From NCBI GenBank assembly GCA_903959905.1, contig CAJBYO010000072.1, positions 1 to 56,000 of the forward strand: DNA of 56,000 nucleotides, read 5' to 3'. Positions within the stretch are counted from its first letter, which is position 1. Each line of letters starts with the position of its first letter. Positions 1 through 8,331 of this stretch are shown here, in pieces. Position numbers and translations under genes: made by a program. The stretch comes from an uncultured Bacteroidales bacterium (GTDB lineage Bacteria; Bacteroidota; Bacteroidia; Bacteroidales; FEN-979). The notes beneath the pieces are model-generated. The model saw only the letters and a list, made by a program, of their open reading frames with translations. It ran no database searches and was not told where the DNA came from.

Positions 1-19
1 CGGTGCGTCTGTCGCCGAT

Positions 20-47
20 GTAAAGACGCACTGCAGTGCGTCTCTAC
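20..47. repeat. 28-bp near-perfect palindrome
   Basis: Positions 25-42 (GACGCACTGCAGTGCGTC) form a perfect palindrome. Together with the flanking GTAa/cTAC it makes a 28-bp inverted repeat with one mismatched pair. It lies just upstream of the methionine gamma-lyase gene. Palindromes of the GTAGAGACGC...GCGTCTCTAC type are a recurrent intergenic repeat in many bacteria. Whether this copy acts as a terminator for a gene left of the window cannot be seen. Confidence 0.7.
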
Positions 48-78
48 GGTAAACGAAAAACCATAAAACCATAAATTA

Positions 79-1263
79 ATGAAACACAAACCAACCGGCT
101 TTAACTCAACGCTCGTACATGGCGCCGGCCAGAAAGATCCACTGGGCAGCGTAATTACTCCTATTTACCAGACCTCCACATTTGCTTTTCAGAATGCCGA
201 CCACGGCGCAGCCTGCTTTGCGGGTGAAAGTGATGGCTATATTTATACCCGGATCGGGAACCCGACCATCCGCGACCTTGAAAAGACAGTGGCACTCCTT
301 GAACATGGTTTTGACGGCATTGGCTGCTCCTCCGGCATGGGTGCGGTTACCTCAGTTTACATGGCCTATCTCGGTGCGGGGAAGCATATCCTGAGCCACA
401 ACGCAGTTTACGGTCCGGCCCGGGGGATCATTGAAGGTACTTTTTCCAGGTTCGGCGTTGAATCAACCTATGTCGACACCACTGACATTGAGCAGGTCAA
501 GGCCGCCATCCGGCCGAATACTGCCCTGATTTACCTGGAAACTCCGGCAAACCCCACCATCGGGATCTCTGATATTCCTGCCATTTGTGAACTTGCCCAT
601 GCACACAACATCCCTGTTTGCGTTGATAATACCTTTTGCAGCCCATACCTGCAGAACCCGCTTGACATGGGTGCTGACGTCGTATTGCATTCGCTTACAA
701 AATTCCTCAATGGCCATGCTGATATTGTAGGAGGAATGATTGTTACCAAAACGGAAGCCGATTATAAAAAAGTAAGACCCATGATGGTTACCATGGGTTG
801 CAACATGGATCCGCACCAGGCATTCCTTACCCGCCGCGGTTTGAAAACCATGGCCATCCGCATTGACCGGGCACAGGAAAATTCAATGAAAGTGGCCCGT
901 TACCTTGAATCACATCCGAAGATTGCCTGGATTATTTACCCGGGTCTGGAATCACATCCCCAGTTTGAACTTGGGAAAAAACTGATGCGTGGCCCTGGTG
1001 CCATGATGAGTTTTGGACTTAAAGGCGGACTGGAAGCCGGGAAAAAACTGATGGACAGTGTTCAGCTTTGTGTTCTTGCTGTTTCACTGGGAGGGATTGA
1101 AACGCTCATTCAGCATCCTGCGTCCATGACACACAGTAAACTGTCGGCCGCCGCCAAAAAAGAGGGTGGTATCAGCGACGAGCTGGTGCGGTTATCGGTA
1201 GGTATTGAAGAGGTTGAGGACATCATTGCCGACCTGGACCAGGCACTTGCAGGGATTAATTAA
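79..1263 (+). CDS. mgl: methionine gamma-lyase (PLP enzyme)
   Basis: PLP-dependent Cys/Met-metabolism enzyme of aspartate aminotransferase fold type I. It is expected to split L-methionine into methanethiol, 2-oxobutyrate and ammonia in the cytoplasm. The 394-aa length is normal. Near residues 43-63 the GAACFAGE...YTRIGNPT stretch closely matches characterised methionine gamma-lyases. The PLP lysine is K208 in HSLTKFLNGH, and the substrate-loop tyrosine is Y111. The cysteine that normally follows this tyrosine (YGC, Cys116 in Pseudomonas putida) is replaced by proline (YGP, P113), so a broader cystathionine or cysteine lyase activity is possible. The ATG follows an A-rich leader. No operon partner is visible. 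Confidence 0.88.
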   Translation: MKHKPTGFNSTLVHGAGQKDPLGSVITPIYQTSTFAFQNADHGAACFAGESDGYIYTRIGNPTIRDLEKTVALLEHGFDGIGCSSGMGAVTSVYMAYLGAGKHILSHNAVYGPARGIIEGTFSRFGVESTYVDTTDIEQVKAAIRPNTALIYLETPANPTIGISDIPAICELAHAHNIPVCVDNTFCSPYLQNPLDMGADVVLHSLTKFLNGHADIVGGMIVTKTEADYKKVRPMMVTMGCNMDPHQAFLTRRGLKTMAIRIDRAQENSMKVARYLESHPKIAWIIYPGLESHPQFELGKKLMRGPGAMMSFGLKGGLEAGKKLMDSVQLCVLAVSLGGIETLIQHPASMTHSKLSAAAKKEGGISDELVRLSVGIEEVEDIIADLDQALAGIN

Positions 1264-1318
1264 TTTTACTGGTGAACCTGCAGTTGGATCATTGAGCGCA
1301 AGGATGAAGATGCTTGAA

Positions 1319-1326
1319 TAATTTTG
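1319..1326 (+). promoter_or_regulatory. TAnnTTTG -7 promoter box, patatin gene
   Basis: TAATTTTG matches the Bacteroidota -7 consensus TAnnTTTG and lies about 20 nt before the ATG. No clear TTTG -33 box is seen at the usual spacing. Confidence 0.35.
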
Positions 1327-1345
1327 GCAAAACACTGACAAATCA

Positions 1346-3658
1346 ATGATGTCTGAAATCCGGAATCGGGTACTGTTTTTACTCTTCGTTTTTCATTTTT
1401 TACTTTTCACTTTTCATTCTGCATCTGCGCAGCGTGTGGCCGTCGTATTAAGCGGCGGCGCTGCCAAAGGAGGGGCGCATATCGGTGTGTTGCGGGCCCT
1501 TGAAGAAAACCAGGTGCCTGTTACTTATCTCGTGGGCACCTCGATTGGTGCGGTTGTGGGTGCCTTGTATGCGGCGGGTTACACCCCTGATGAGATTGAG
1601 AAACTGATGAACTCAACTGAATTCCAGCGCTGGGCGTCGGGTACAATGGACGAAAAATCGGTCTATTATTATCACAAGGAAGATCCGAATGCCTCCTGGA
1701 TCACAACGAGTTTTGATTTTACAAAAAAGTTATCCGCCATCCTGCCATCCCAGCTTATTAAAACCTATGACATTGACTTCCAGATCATGCAGCTGTTGTC
1801 GCAGGCAAATGCGGTTTCTGGGTCAGATTTCAGCAAACTGTTTGTCCCTTACCGGTGTGTGGTTGCAGATATTGATACCACAGCACAAATGGTGCTCAGG
1901 TCGGGCGATCTGAGTACGGCAGTGCGCGGTTCAATGAGCCTGCCGCTTATTTATTCTCCTGTGGTTATTAACAATAAGCTGGTGTATGACGGAGGGATGT
2001 ACAACAATTTCCCGTGTGATGTCGCCATGCATGATTTCAATCCCGAGGTCATCATCGGGAGCCGGGTTGCGCTTCGGTATAAAAAGCCCGACCGGGATGA
2101 TATCTTATCTCAGTTGCTGACCATGCTGATGGAACGCCAAAGCGATACAATTGTGTATGAAAATTCCATCATGATCGTGCCCAATATCCCTGCCATAAAT
2201 CTGCTTGATTTTTCTAAAACTGCAGTTCTGGCCGATAGCGGCTATGCAGCAACATTGCGTAAAATTCCGGAGATCAGAAAACTGGTTAAAGACAGTGTGA
2301 GTGTCGAATCCCTGAGCAAGCGCCGCGCTGAATTTAACGGGAGGAAACCGTTGCTCCGATTTGATTCCATTCATATTAATGGTCTGAATAAGGCACAATC
2401 AGGGTACCTTCGGCAAATTCTGAAACATGGCAAAAAAACGATCTCCATTGAAGAACTCCGGCACGAATATTTCCGTTTCATTGACGAGGGATTTATTAAA
2501 AGCATTTTCCCGGTTGCCAGGTACAATCCCCGGACCGGCTATTATGACCTATACCTTGATGTGGTGAAATCCAATAAATTCGGCGCACAGTTTGGCGGTA
2601 ACTTTTCACTTGGAAACAACAGCGAAGCATTTCTTGAACTTCAATACAAGTATTTGTGGTCCAAAGCACTGCGGTTTATGACCAATGGCTATTTTGGGAA
2701 GGTTTACAGTTCAGCAAAGGTTGGGGGCCGGATTGACTTTAATTCCAAAATCCCATGGTTCATTGAGGCGGATTATACCTTTAATCATTTTAACTATTTT
2801 AAAAGTGCCAGCTTCTTCTTTGATGATAAAATTCCGAATTACATTATTGAAAGTGAGTATTTCGGAGCGCTTAAGATGGGAATTCCAATAACAAACACAG
2901 GAAAACTAACGCTGGGTGCGGTATATGCTTTCACAAAAGACCGTTATTACCAGGATAATGTATTTACCAGGACTGACACCGCCGACCAGACCTCGTTTAA
3001 TTTCTTGTCCCAGACCATGAGTTTTGAAATGAACAGCATGAATCGCAAACAGTACCCCAGCTCGGGAATCAGGCTGAATTTATCTGTTTCCCACATTAAT
3101 GGCAAGGAGGAGATGGAACCGGGGTCCACGGCAGTCAATAAGAATATTGTCAGTGGTTATCACGACTGGTTCATGCTGCACCTGATGTATGATAACTATT
3201 TTGAGTCGCTTGGCCCGTTTAAATTCGGATTTTATGCAGAGGGCGTGCTTTCAAATCAGCCTTTGTTCTCCAATTATACTTCAAGCCTGTTATATGCACC
3301 TGCTTTTCAGCCGGTTCCTGAATCACAGGCGTATTTTCTGCCACCGTTCCGGGCAAACAATTATGCTGCAGCCGGCCTGAAACTGGTGGTGAAACTTTAC
3401 AAAAAAGTGGAATACCGGCTTGAAGGGTATGTTTTTCAGCCCTACCAGGAGATTCGGGAGAATTCCGATGATTTTACTGCCTATTACGGTCCCAAATTCC
3501 AGGACAGGTCGTACATGGCCTCCACAGCCGTTGTTTACAGCAGTCCATTAGGGCCGGTCAGCCTCAGCGTTAATTATTACGACAAGATGCCTGACCTTTT
3601 TACCATCAATTTTAATTTTGGATATATACTGTTCAACAAACGGGCAATGCCCTGGTAA
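1346..3658 (+). CDS. patatin-like phospholipase with outer-membrane beta-barrel
   Basis: Predicted two-part outer-membrane protein of 770 aa. After a signal peptide (cleavage near residue 28, ASA-Q) comes a patatin domain. It has the glycine-rich oxyanion loop GGAAKGGAH (residues 38-46), nucleophile S66 in GTSIG and catalytic D215 in YDGG, so a lipid acyl hydrolase is expected. A POTRA-like segment (about 335-405) then leads into a BamA/surface-antigen type barrel rich in aromatic-ended strands up to the C-terminal RAMPW. This architecture resembles PlpD-type patatins. Start: the first of two adjacent ATGs is given; the second is equally possible. The hydrophobic core of the signal peptide is encoded by a 7-bp tandem repeat. 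Confidence 0.88.
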   Translation: MMSEIRNRVLFLLFVFHFLLFTFHSASAQRVAVVLSGGAAKGGAHIGVLRALEENQVPVTYLVGTSIGAVVGALYAAGYTPDEIEKLMNSTEFQRWASGTMDEKSVYYYHKEDPNASWITTSFDFTKKLSAILPSQLIKTYDIDFQIMQLLSQANAVSGSDFSKLFVPYRCVVADIDTTAQMVLRSGDLSTAVRGSMSLPLIYSPVVINNKLVYDGGMYNNFPCDVAMHDFNPEVIIGSRVALRYKKPDRDDILSQLLTMLMERQSDTIVYENSIMIVPNIPAINLLDFSKTAVLADSGYAATLRKIPEIRKLVKDSVSVESLSKRRAEFNGRKPLLRFDSIHINGLNKAQSGYLRQILKHGKKTISIEELRHEYFRFIDEGFIKSIFPVARYNPRTGYYDLYLDVVKSNKFGAQFGGNFSLGNNSEAFLELQYKYLWSKALRFMTNGYFGKVYSSAKVGGRIDFNSKIPWFIEADYTFNHFNYFKSASFFFDDKIPNYIIESEYFGALKMGIPITNTGKLTLGAVYAFTKDRYYQDNVFTRTDTADQTSFNFLSQTMSFEMNSMNRKQYPSSGIRLNLSVSHINGKEEMEPGSTAVNKNIVSGYHDWFMLHLMYDNYFESLGPFKFGFYAEGVLSNQPLFSNYTSSLLYAPAFQPVPESQAYFLPPFRANNYAAAGLKLVVKLYKKVEYRLEGYVFQPYQEIRENSDDFTAYYGPKFQDRSYMASTAVVYSSPLGPVSLSVNYYDKMPDLFTINFNFGYILFNKRAMPW
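1387..1421 (+). repeat. heptamer repeat inside the signal-peptide code
   Basis: Five units of 7 bp in exact phase (CGTTTTT, CATTTTT, TACTTTT, CACTTTT, CATTCTG). They encode about the middle of the signal peptide (FVFHFLLFTFHS) of the patatin protein. The unit is of the same style as the intergenic heptamers elsewhere in the window. Confidence 0.7.
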
Positions 3659-3719
3659 AGGGGATTTCGCCTGTCCTTATTTCCATCTCCATATTTCACA
3701 AGTAATTGGAAATAATTTG

Positions 3720-3727
3720 TATTTTTG
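3720..3727 (+). promoter_or_regulatory. TAnnTTTG -7 promoter box, DUF349 gene
   Basis: TATTTTTG matches the Bacteroidota -7 consensus and lies 73 nt upstream of the DUF349 start codon. No convincing -33 TTTG is seen at the usual spacing. Confidence 0.45.
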
Positions 3728-3800
3728 CGAAAGTTATGATTCTTAACCGGCCTTTGTCGGACCACCATGATTTTAAAAATAAATTGATCATTAACCACGA

Positions 3801-6035
3801 ATGAAAAATCCTAAAAACACCCCACAGAATCCTGAAGCGGAAAATGCATCCGCACAGGAGGAGATTGCTGCCACTGTAGACACTACAGCGGATACCGTAG
3901 AGAATGCAACCCAAACTGACCCGGATCAGACTGCTGAAGTTACGCAAATACCGGATGTTTCCGCTGACATTGAACCGGTTGCAAGCCAAATGGAGGAAAC
4001 AGCCGTTCCCTCCAATGAGGAGACCGTTGCTGAAATACCTGAGCCCGCTGAGGCTGAAGCTGTTGAAGAACCTGTGATGGATACACAGGTAGAGACCTTT
4101 GAAACACCTGTTGAAGAGCCATCTGAGACCGTTATCAGTGAAGAAATTGCCGCACCTGTGACGGAACATTCTGAGGAGCCGTTAAACGAGTCAGCCCCGG
4201 AACACATGGAAGAGCATTCGGAAGTTCTGATGGCGGAACTGCATGAAGATCATCTTGACGAACATCTTGATGAAGTAACCGAAGCCAATGTGGCCCATGT
4301 ACTGATGGAATCAGATATCAACTATGAAGGCATGTCACGTGCAGAACTGGTGGACATGCTTGAGAAAAGCGTAGCGGAATCGGATTTCAATGCGGTAAAA
4401 ACAAAAATCGCCCTCATCAAGTTCGCTTTCCTTAAAAAGAAGAAGGATGAAAGTATCCTTAAATACGAGCAGGTAAGTGAAGACGGTGTTGCCAAGGAAG
4501 AAATTGCACCCGAACAGGATGAATTGGATATCAAATTCAATGAACTGTTTGCCATTTACCGGACAAACAAGATCCGGCATTCAGAAGAACAGGAAAAAAT
4601 CAAGCAGGATAATCTTAAAAAGAAATTCCAGATTCTTGACGGATTAAGGGTTCTCATCAGTTCTGAAGAGACCCTGAAAAAGACATATGACGAATTCAAA
4701 GTGCTGCAGGAGCGCTGGAAAGAGATCGGGATGGTGCCCCGCACCGAGATCAACAACCTGTGGCAGAATTATCATTTCCTCGTTGAGAAGTTCTTTGAGA
4801 AGGTAAAACTCAACAAGGAACTGAAAGACCTTGACCTCAGGAAAAACATGGAGGCAAAAATTGCCCTGTGTGAAAAGACTGAAGAACTACTCCTTGAAAC
4901 CTCTGTGATCAAATCTTTCAAGAAGCTTCAGAAGTACCATGAAGAGTGGAAAGACCTCGGACCTGTTCCTGCCGATAAGAAGGAAGAAATCTGGGAGCGT
5001 TTTAAAAACGCCACGGATAAGATCAACGAACGCCGTCGCGAACACTATACTCTCATTGAAGATGATCAGAATAAAAACCTGGAAACCAAACTGGCCTTGT
5101 GTGAACAGTGTGAGTTGGTTGCAGGCCTGTCTAACGAATCCATAAAGGACTGGCAGGAGAATACAAATAAGATTAACGACCTGCTGAAAATCTGGAAAAA
5201 TATCGGTCCGGTTCCCCAGAAAGTCAATGTTGAAACCTGGACCCGTTTTAAAACCAGTCTTGATGCCTTTTTCGCCATCAAGAAAGAGTATTTTGACAAA
5301 CTCAAAGAGCAGCAGATGCACAATTACAACCTGAAGGTTGAGTTGGCAATGCAGGCAGAGTCATTAAAAACAAGCACCGACTGGAAAAATACCACCAACG
5401 AGCTCATCCGATTACAGGGAGAGTGGCGTAAGGTTGGCCCGGTTCCAAAGAAAAATTCCGATAAGATATGGAAACGGTTCCGCACAGCCTGTGATGAATT
5501 CTTCAATACAAAACAGGCTTATTTCTCCAATATCCAGGCAAGTGAAGGTGAAAACCTGAACAAAAAATTAAGTGTGATGACCCGCCTGAAGGAGCATCAG
5601 TTCGGAGATGATAAAAGCGCTAACCTTGAGGCACTCAAGAACTTTCAGCGTGAGTGGACCGAGATCGGACATGTGCCCATTAAGGAAAAAGACAAACTTC
5701 ACAACGAATTCAGGGCATTGGTCAATGAACATCTTGACAAACTGAAGATCAGCGAGGTGGAAATGAGCACTGTCAGTTTCCAGGCCAAATTCGACCACCT
5801 GAAGAATGATCCCAATGCACGCAGGGTGATCGGCAAGGAAAGAGAATCCCTTGCTACAAAGATTACCAAGATGAAAGAGGAGATCACACTCTGGGAAAAC
5901 AACATCGGCTTTTTTGCAAAGTCAAAAAGCGCATCGGTGGTGAAAGAGGAGTTTGAGAGCAAGATCAACAAAGCCAAGAGCGAACTGAAGGTTCTGGAGG
6001 CAAAGATGAAGATCCTCAAACAGCAGGGTGGCTGA
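3801..6035 (+). CDS. DUF349 domain protein with acidic N-terminus
   Basis: 744-aa predicted cytoplasmic protein without signal peptide or membrane segment. Residues 1-160 are a low-complexity acidic region rich in Glu, Ala, Val and Thr. It is followed by five DUF349 repeats starting near residues 297, 375, 456, 534 and 610, each with a W-(K/R)-x-(I/L/V)-G-x-V-P signature about every 78 residues. A lysine/glutamate-rich coiled coil closes the protein. DUF349 proteins are typical of Bacteroidota and their role is unknown; the Trp-containing helices suggest a scaffold. The downstream aroC starts 38 nt later, so the two may be co-transcribed. Confidence 0.88.
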   Translation: MKNPKNTPQNPEAENASAQEEIAATVDTTADTVENATQTDPDQTAEVTQIPDVSADIEPVASQMEETAVPSNEETVAEIPEPAEAEAVEEPVMDTQVETFETPVEEPSETVISEEIAAPVTEHSEEPLNESAPEHMEEHSEVLMAELHEDHLDEHLDEVTEANVAHVLMESDINYEGMSRAELVDMLEKSVAESDFNAVKTKIALIKFAFLKKKKDESILKYEQVSEDGVAKEEIAPEQDELDIKFNELFAIYRTNKIRHSEEQEKIKQDNLKKKFQILDGLRVLISSEETLKKTYDEFKVLQERWKEIGMVPRTEINNLWQNYHFLVEKFFEKVKLNKELKDLDLRKNMEAKIALCEKTEELLLETSVIKSFKKLQKYHEEWKDLGPVPADKKEEIWERFKNATDKINERRREHYTLIEDDQNKNLETKLALCEQCELVAGLSNESIKDWQENTNKINDLLKIWKNIGPVPQKVNVETWTRFKTSLDAFFAIKKEYFDKLKEQQMHNYNLKVELAMQAESLKTSTDWKNTTNELIRLQGEWRKVGPVPKKNSDKIWKRFRTACDEFFNTKQAYFSNIQASEGENLNKKLSVMTRLKEHQFGDDKSANLEALKNFQREWTEIGHVPIKEKDKLHNEFRALVNEHLDKLKISEVEMSTVSFQAKFDHLKNDPNARRVIGKERESLATKITKMKEEITLWENNIGFFAKSKSASVVKEEFESKINKAKSELKVLEAKMKILKQQGG

Positions 6036-6050
6036 GAAAATACAAATGAT

Positions 6051-6077
6051 GAATGTTGAATGACGAATGACGAATGG
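6051..6077 (+). repeat. GAATGAC heptamers carrying the aroC start
   Basis: Units GAATGTT, GAATGAC, GAATGAC, GAATGGC in 7-bp phase between the DUF349 gene and aroC. The ATG of the last unit (6074-6076) is the aroC start codon. Confidence 0.75.
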
Positions 6078-7099
6078 CCGGGAATTCATTTGGTAAAGTA
6101 CTGGTCCTGACAACTTTTGGGGAGTCTCATGGGGTTGCTTTAGGCGGTGTTTTGGATGGGTTTCCGTCCAATGTTGAAGTAGACCTGTCATTCATCCAGG
6201 GCGAACTTGATCGCAGACGTCCTTCGCGTGATTTTTTTGCATCTCCTCGTAACGAAGAAGATAAGTTTCAGATCCTATCGGGAATATACGAAGGACGTTC
6301 TACAGGCGCTCCCATTGCATTCATTGTCTATAACCATGATCACGACCCTGCTGATTACGACCACCTGAAAGGGGCATTTCGTCCGTCGCATGCAGATTTT
6401 ACCTGGCAACAGAAATTTGGCATCCATGACCCTCGCGGCGGGGGACGTACATCTGCAAGAGAGACCCTCGTGCGTGTGGCTGCAGGAGCCTTGGCCAAAA
6501 TTCTTCTCAGGACAAAGAATATTCATATTGTATCCGGCATCAGCCGGATTGGGGAGATCAACGTTCCCATGCCTGTTTCCCAAATAACCGATCCTGAAAT
6601 CATTGCATATCTTGAAATGATCAAATCCGATGGAGATACCACGGGTGGGATAATAACCTGCACGATCCATGGAGTACCGGCTGGTTTGGGCGAGCCGGTT
6701 TTTGATAAACTTCAGGCCGACCTGGCCAAAGCCATGATGAGCATCAACAGTGTGAAGGGGTTTGAGTATGGCGATGGGTTTGCGAGTGCTGCCATGCGGG
6801 GATCCGAGCATAACGACATCTTCATTAACCGGGACGGTGAAATACACACACTTACGAATCATTCCGGGGGTATACAGGGCGGTATCTCCAACGGGGAGGA
6901 TATCTGTTTCAGGGTCGCCTTTAAACCTGTGGCAACTTTGATGAGAGACCAGTCAACGGTAAACTCTGCCGGTGAACCGGTTACTCTTAAAGGGAAAGGG
7001 CGCCACGATGTTTGTGTTGTTCCCCGGGCCTTGCCGATCGTTGAGGCCATGGCAGCGCTGGTTATAGCGGACCATCTGATCAGGAACAGTTATAGGTGA
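6074..7099 (+). CDS. aroC: chorismate synthase
   Basis: Last step of the shikimate pathway: 5-enolpyruvylshikimate-3-phosphate to chorismate, requiring reduced FMN. The 341-aa protein starts with MAGNSFGKVLVLTTFGESHG, the usual N-terminal signature. It carries the other family blocks DPRGGGRTSARET and GGIQGGISNGE, and an internal HNDIF segment. It is slightly shorter than most homologues because the C-terminus ends soon after the RALPIVEAM block. The start is fixed by homology at an ATG that is itself part of a GAATGAC heptamer array. The stop codon is the first triplet of an octamer array. FMN dependence links it loosely to the riboflavin operon in this window. Confidence 0.95.
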   Translation: MAGNSFGKVLVLTTFGESHGVALGGVLDGFPSNVEVDLSFIQGELDRRRPSRDFFASPRNEEDKFQILSGIYEGRSTGAPIAFIVYNHDHDPADYDHLKGAFRPSHADFTWQQKFGIHDPRGGGRTSARETLVRVAAGALAKILLRTKNIHIVSGISRIGEINVPMPVSQITDPEIIAYLEMIKSDGDTTGGIITCTIHGVPAGLGEPVFDKLQADLAKAMMSINSVKGFEYGDGFASAAMRGSEHNDIFINRDGEIHTLTNHSGGIQGGISNGEDICFRVAFKPVATLMRDQSTVNSAGEPVTLKGKGRHDVCVVPRALPIVEAMAALVIADHLIRNSYR

Positions 7100-7144
7100 A
7101 CAAATGAACTGGTGAACTGTTGAACTGGTGAACTGGTGAACCAT
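7097..7144 (+). repeat. TGAACTGG octamer array starting at the aroC stop
   Basis: Six units of 8 bp in phase (TGAACAAA, TGAACTGG, TGAACTGT, TGAACTGG, TGAACTGG, TGAACCAT). The first three bases of the first unit are the TGA stop of aroC. Confidence 0.75.
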
Positions 7145-7154
7145 TGATTACTAT

Positions 7155-7224
7155 CGTTCACCTGTCACCCGTCACCTGTCACGCGTCACCCGTCACCCGT
7201 CACCCGTCACCCGTCACGCGTCAC
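7155..7224 (+). repeat. GTCACCC heptamer array between convergent genes
   Basis: About ten 7-bp units of GTCACCC/GTCACCT/GTCACGC directly after the octamer array. The final TCA at 7221-7223 is the stop codon of aguA on the opposite strand, so the arrays fill the whole gap between two convergent genes. Confidence 0.85.
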
Positions 7225-8276
7225 CCCTTCGGTTCCTGCTGCGACAAACAATGAAATGATCCCAGCCCCCAGATGATTTCCACGGAATCAATCCCTATGA
7301 TGGACCTGCCGGGAAAACATGTCTCAAGCACCCGCATGGCCATGTCATCTTCTTTGCATTGAAAATTAGGGACAATCACGGATTTATTCCCGATATAAAA
7401 ATTGGCATAGGAGGCAGGCAATCGCTGTCTGTCGTAAATAACTGGTTTTGGCATACATATTTCGGCAATGTCCAGTTGTTTTCCGTTCAGCAAGCGGAAT
7501 GATTTAAGCTGACGCAGGTTCTCTTCCAGAATTTTATGATTTCCGTCAGATCTTCTCGGTTCAACCATGGTTACCACCGCATCCTCCCTGAAGAAACGGG
7601 TAATATCGTCAATATGGCCGTTGGTGTCGTCGCCATCAATCCCTTCGTCAAGCCAGAGAACCTGCTCAACTCCATAGAAGCTCTGCAGATATTCCTCAAT
7701 TTCGTGCTGGAAAAGTCCCGGGTTCCGGTTCTCATGGAGGAGGCACTGATTTGTTGTGAGGAGGGTACCATTTCCGTTAAAGTCAACTGCTCCGCCTTCC
7801 ATAACAATTCCGGGGTAAAAGACAGGGATCTGGAGATACTTTCCGATGAGTCCGGGGATTTCTTCATCAAGGTCGTAGTCATATTTATTTCCCCAGGCAT
7901 TGTATTTCCAGCTGACAATAACTTTCGGGTCTTTTGCTTCAGGGTTCAGGAGGAATGCTGGTCCATGATCCCTGCACCATGCATCGTTGGTGGGATGCAG
8001 TAGCAGGGTGATTTTAGTCATATCCACACCTGTTTTGGTGAGGTCACGAATCACACGGTCACGCAGGTCTTCATTGCGCACATTGATACAAACCTGCTCA
8101 TTTTTTGACAACTCCCTGATGAAGTTGTTGTAGGACGGGAAAATCCGGTCAAGAGTTCCCGGCCAGGAATAAGAATCTTCATGCGGATAACTGAGCCAGG
8201 TTGCCGCATGTTCAGCCCATTCTGCCGGAAACCGGTACCCGAGTTCCTTCGGCGTGCGTTTAAATTCTTCCATCAT
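7221..8276 (-). CDS. aguA: agmatine deiminase
   Basis: Porphyromonas-type peptidylarginine/agmatine deiminase family. It converts agmatine to N-carbamoylputrescine and ammonia in the cytoplasm. Family features are the N-terminal RFPAEWAEHAATWLSYPH, the substrate region NDAWCRDHGPAF, EGGAVDFNGNGT, and a C-terminal GLGSFHCLSQQEP with the catalytic cysteine (C343 from this start). The neighbour aguB performs the next step, so the pair is a putrescine route. A longer reading frame reaches 8318 but only adds residues encoded by GAATGAC heptamers (MTNDERRMTNDK), so the ATG at 8276 is preferred. No signal peptide, arguing against a secreted peptidylarginine deiminase. Confidence 0.92.
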   Translation of the reverse strand: MMEEFKRTPKELGYRFPAEWAEHAATWLSYPHEDSYSWPGTLDRIFPSYNNFIRELSKNEQVCINVRNEDLRDRVIRDLTKTGVDMTKITLLLHPTNDAWCRDHGPAFLLNPEAKDPKVIVSWKYNAWGNKYDYDLDEEIPGLIGKYLQIPVFYPGIVMEGGAVDFNGNGTLLTTNQCLLHENRNPGLFQHEIEEYLQSFYGVEQVLWLDEGIDGDDTNGHIDDITRFFREDAVVTMVEPRRSDGNHKILEENLRQLKSFRLLNGKQLDIAEICMPKPVIYDRQRLPASYANFYIGNKSVIVPNFQCKEDDMAMRVLETCFPGRSIIGIDSVEIIWGLGSFHCLSQQEPKG

Positions 8277-8325
8277 TTGTAATTTGTCATTCGTCATTCG
8301 TCGTTCGTCATTCGTCATTCGTCAT
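8270..8325 (-). repeat. GAATGAC heptamers between aguB and aguA
   Basis: Read on the minus strand: GAATGAC, GAATGAC, GAACGAC, GAATGAC, GAATGAC, AAATTAC, AAATGAT in 7-bp phase. The last unit contains the aguA start codon. The array fills the gap between the aguB stop and the aguA start. Confidence 0.8.
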
Positions 8326-8331
8326 ATCCCC

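Noticed and set aside
3926..4207. Ser/Thr-rich antisense frame inside the DUF349 gene
   Set aside because: A by-product of the Glu/Ala-rich low-complexity code on the plus strand; no start signal or promoter.
7097..7224. Possible CRISPR array
   Set aside because: Units are 7-8 bp with no spacers and there are no cas genes.
8277..8318. N-terminal extension of AguA (MTNDERRMTNDK)
   Set aside because: Encoded by GAATGAC repeats and absent from the family; the ATG at 8276 gives the normal N-terminus.
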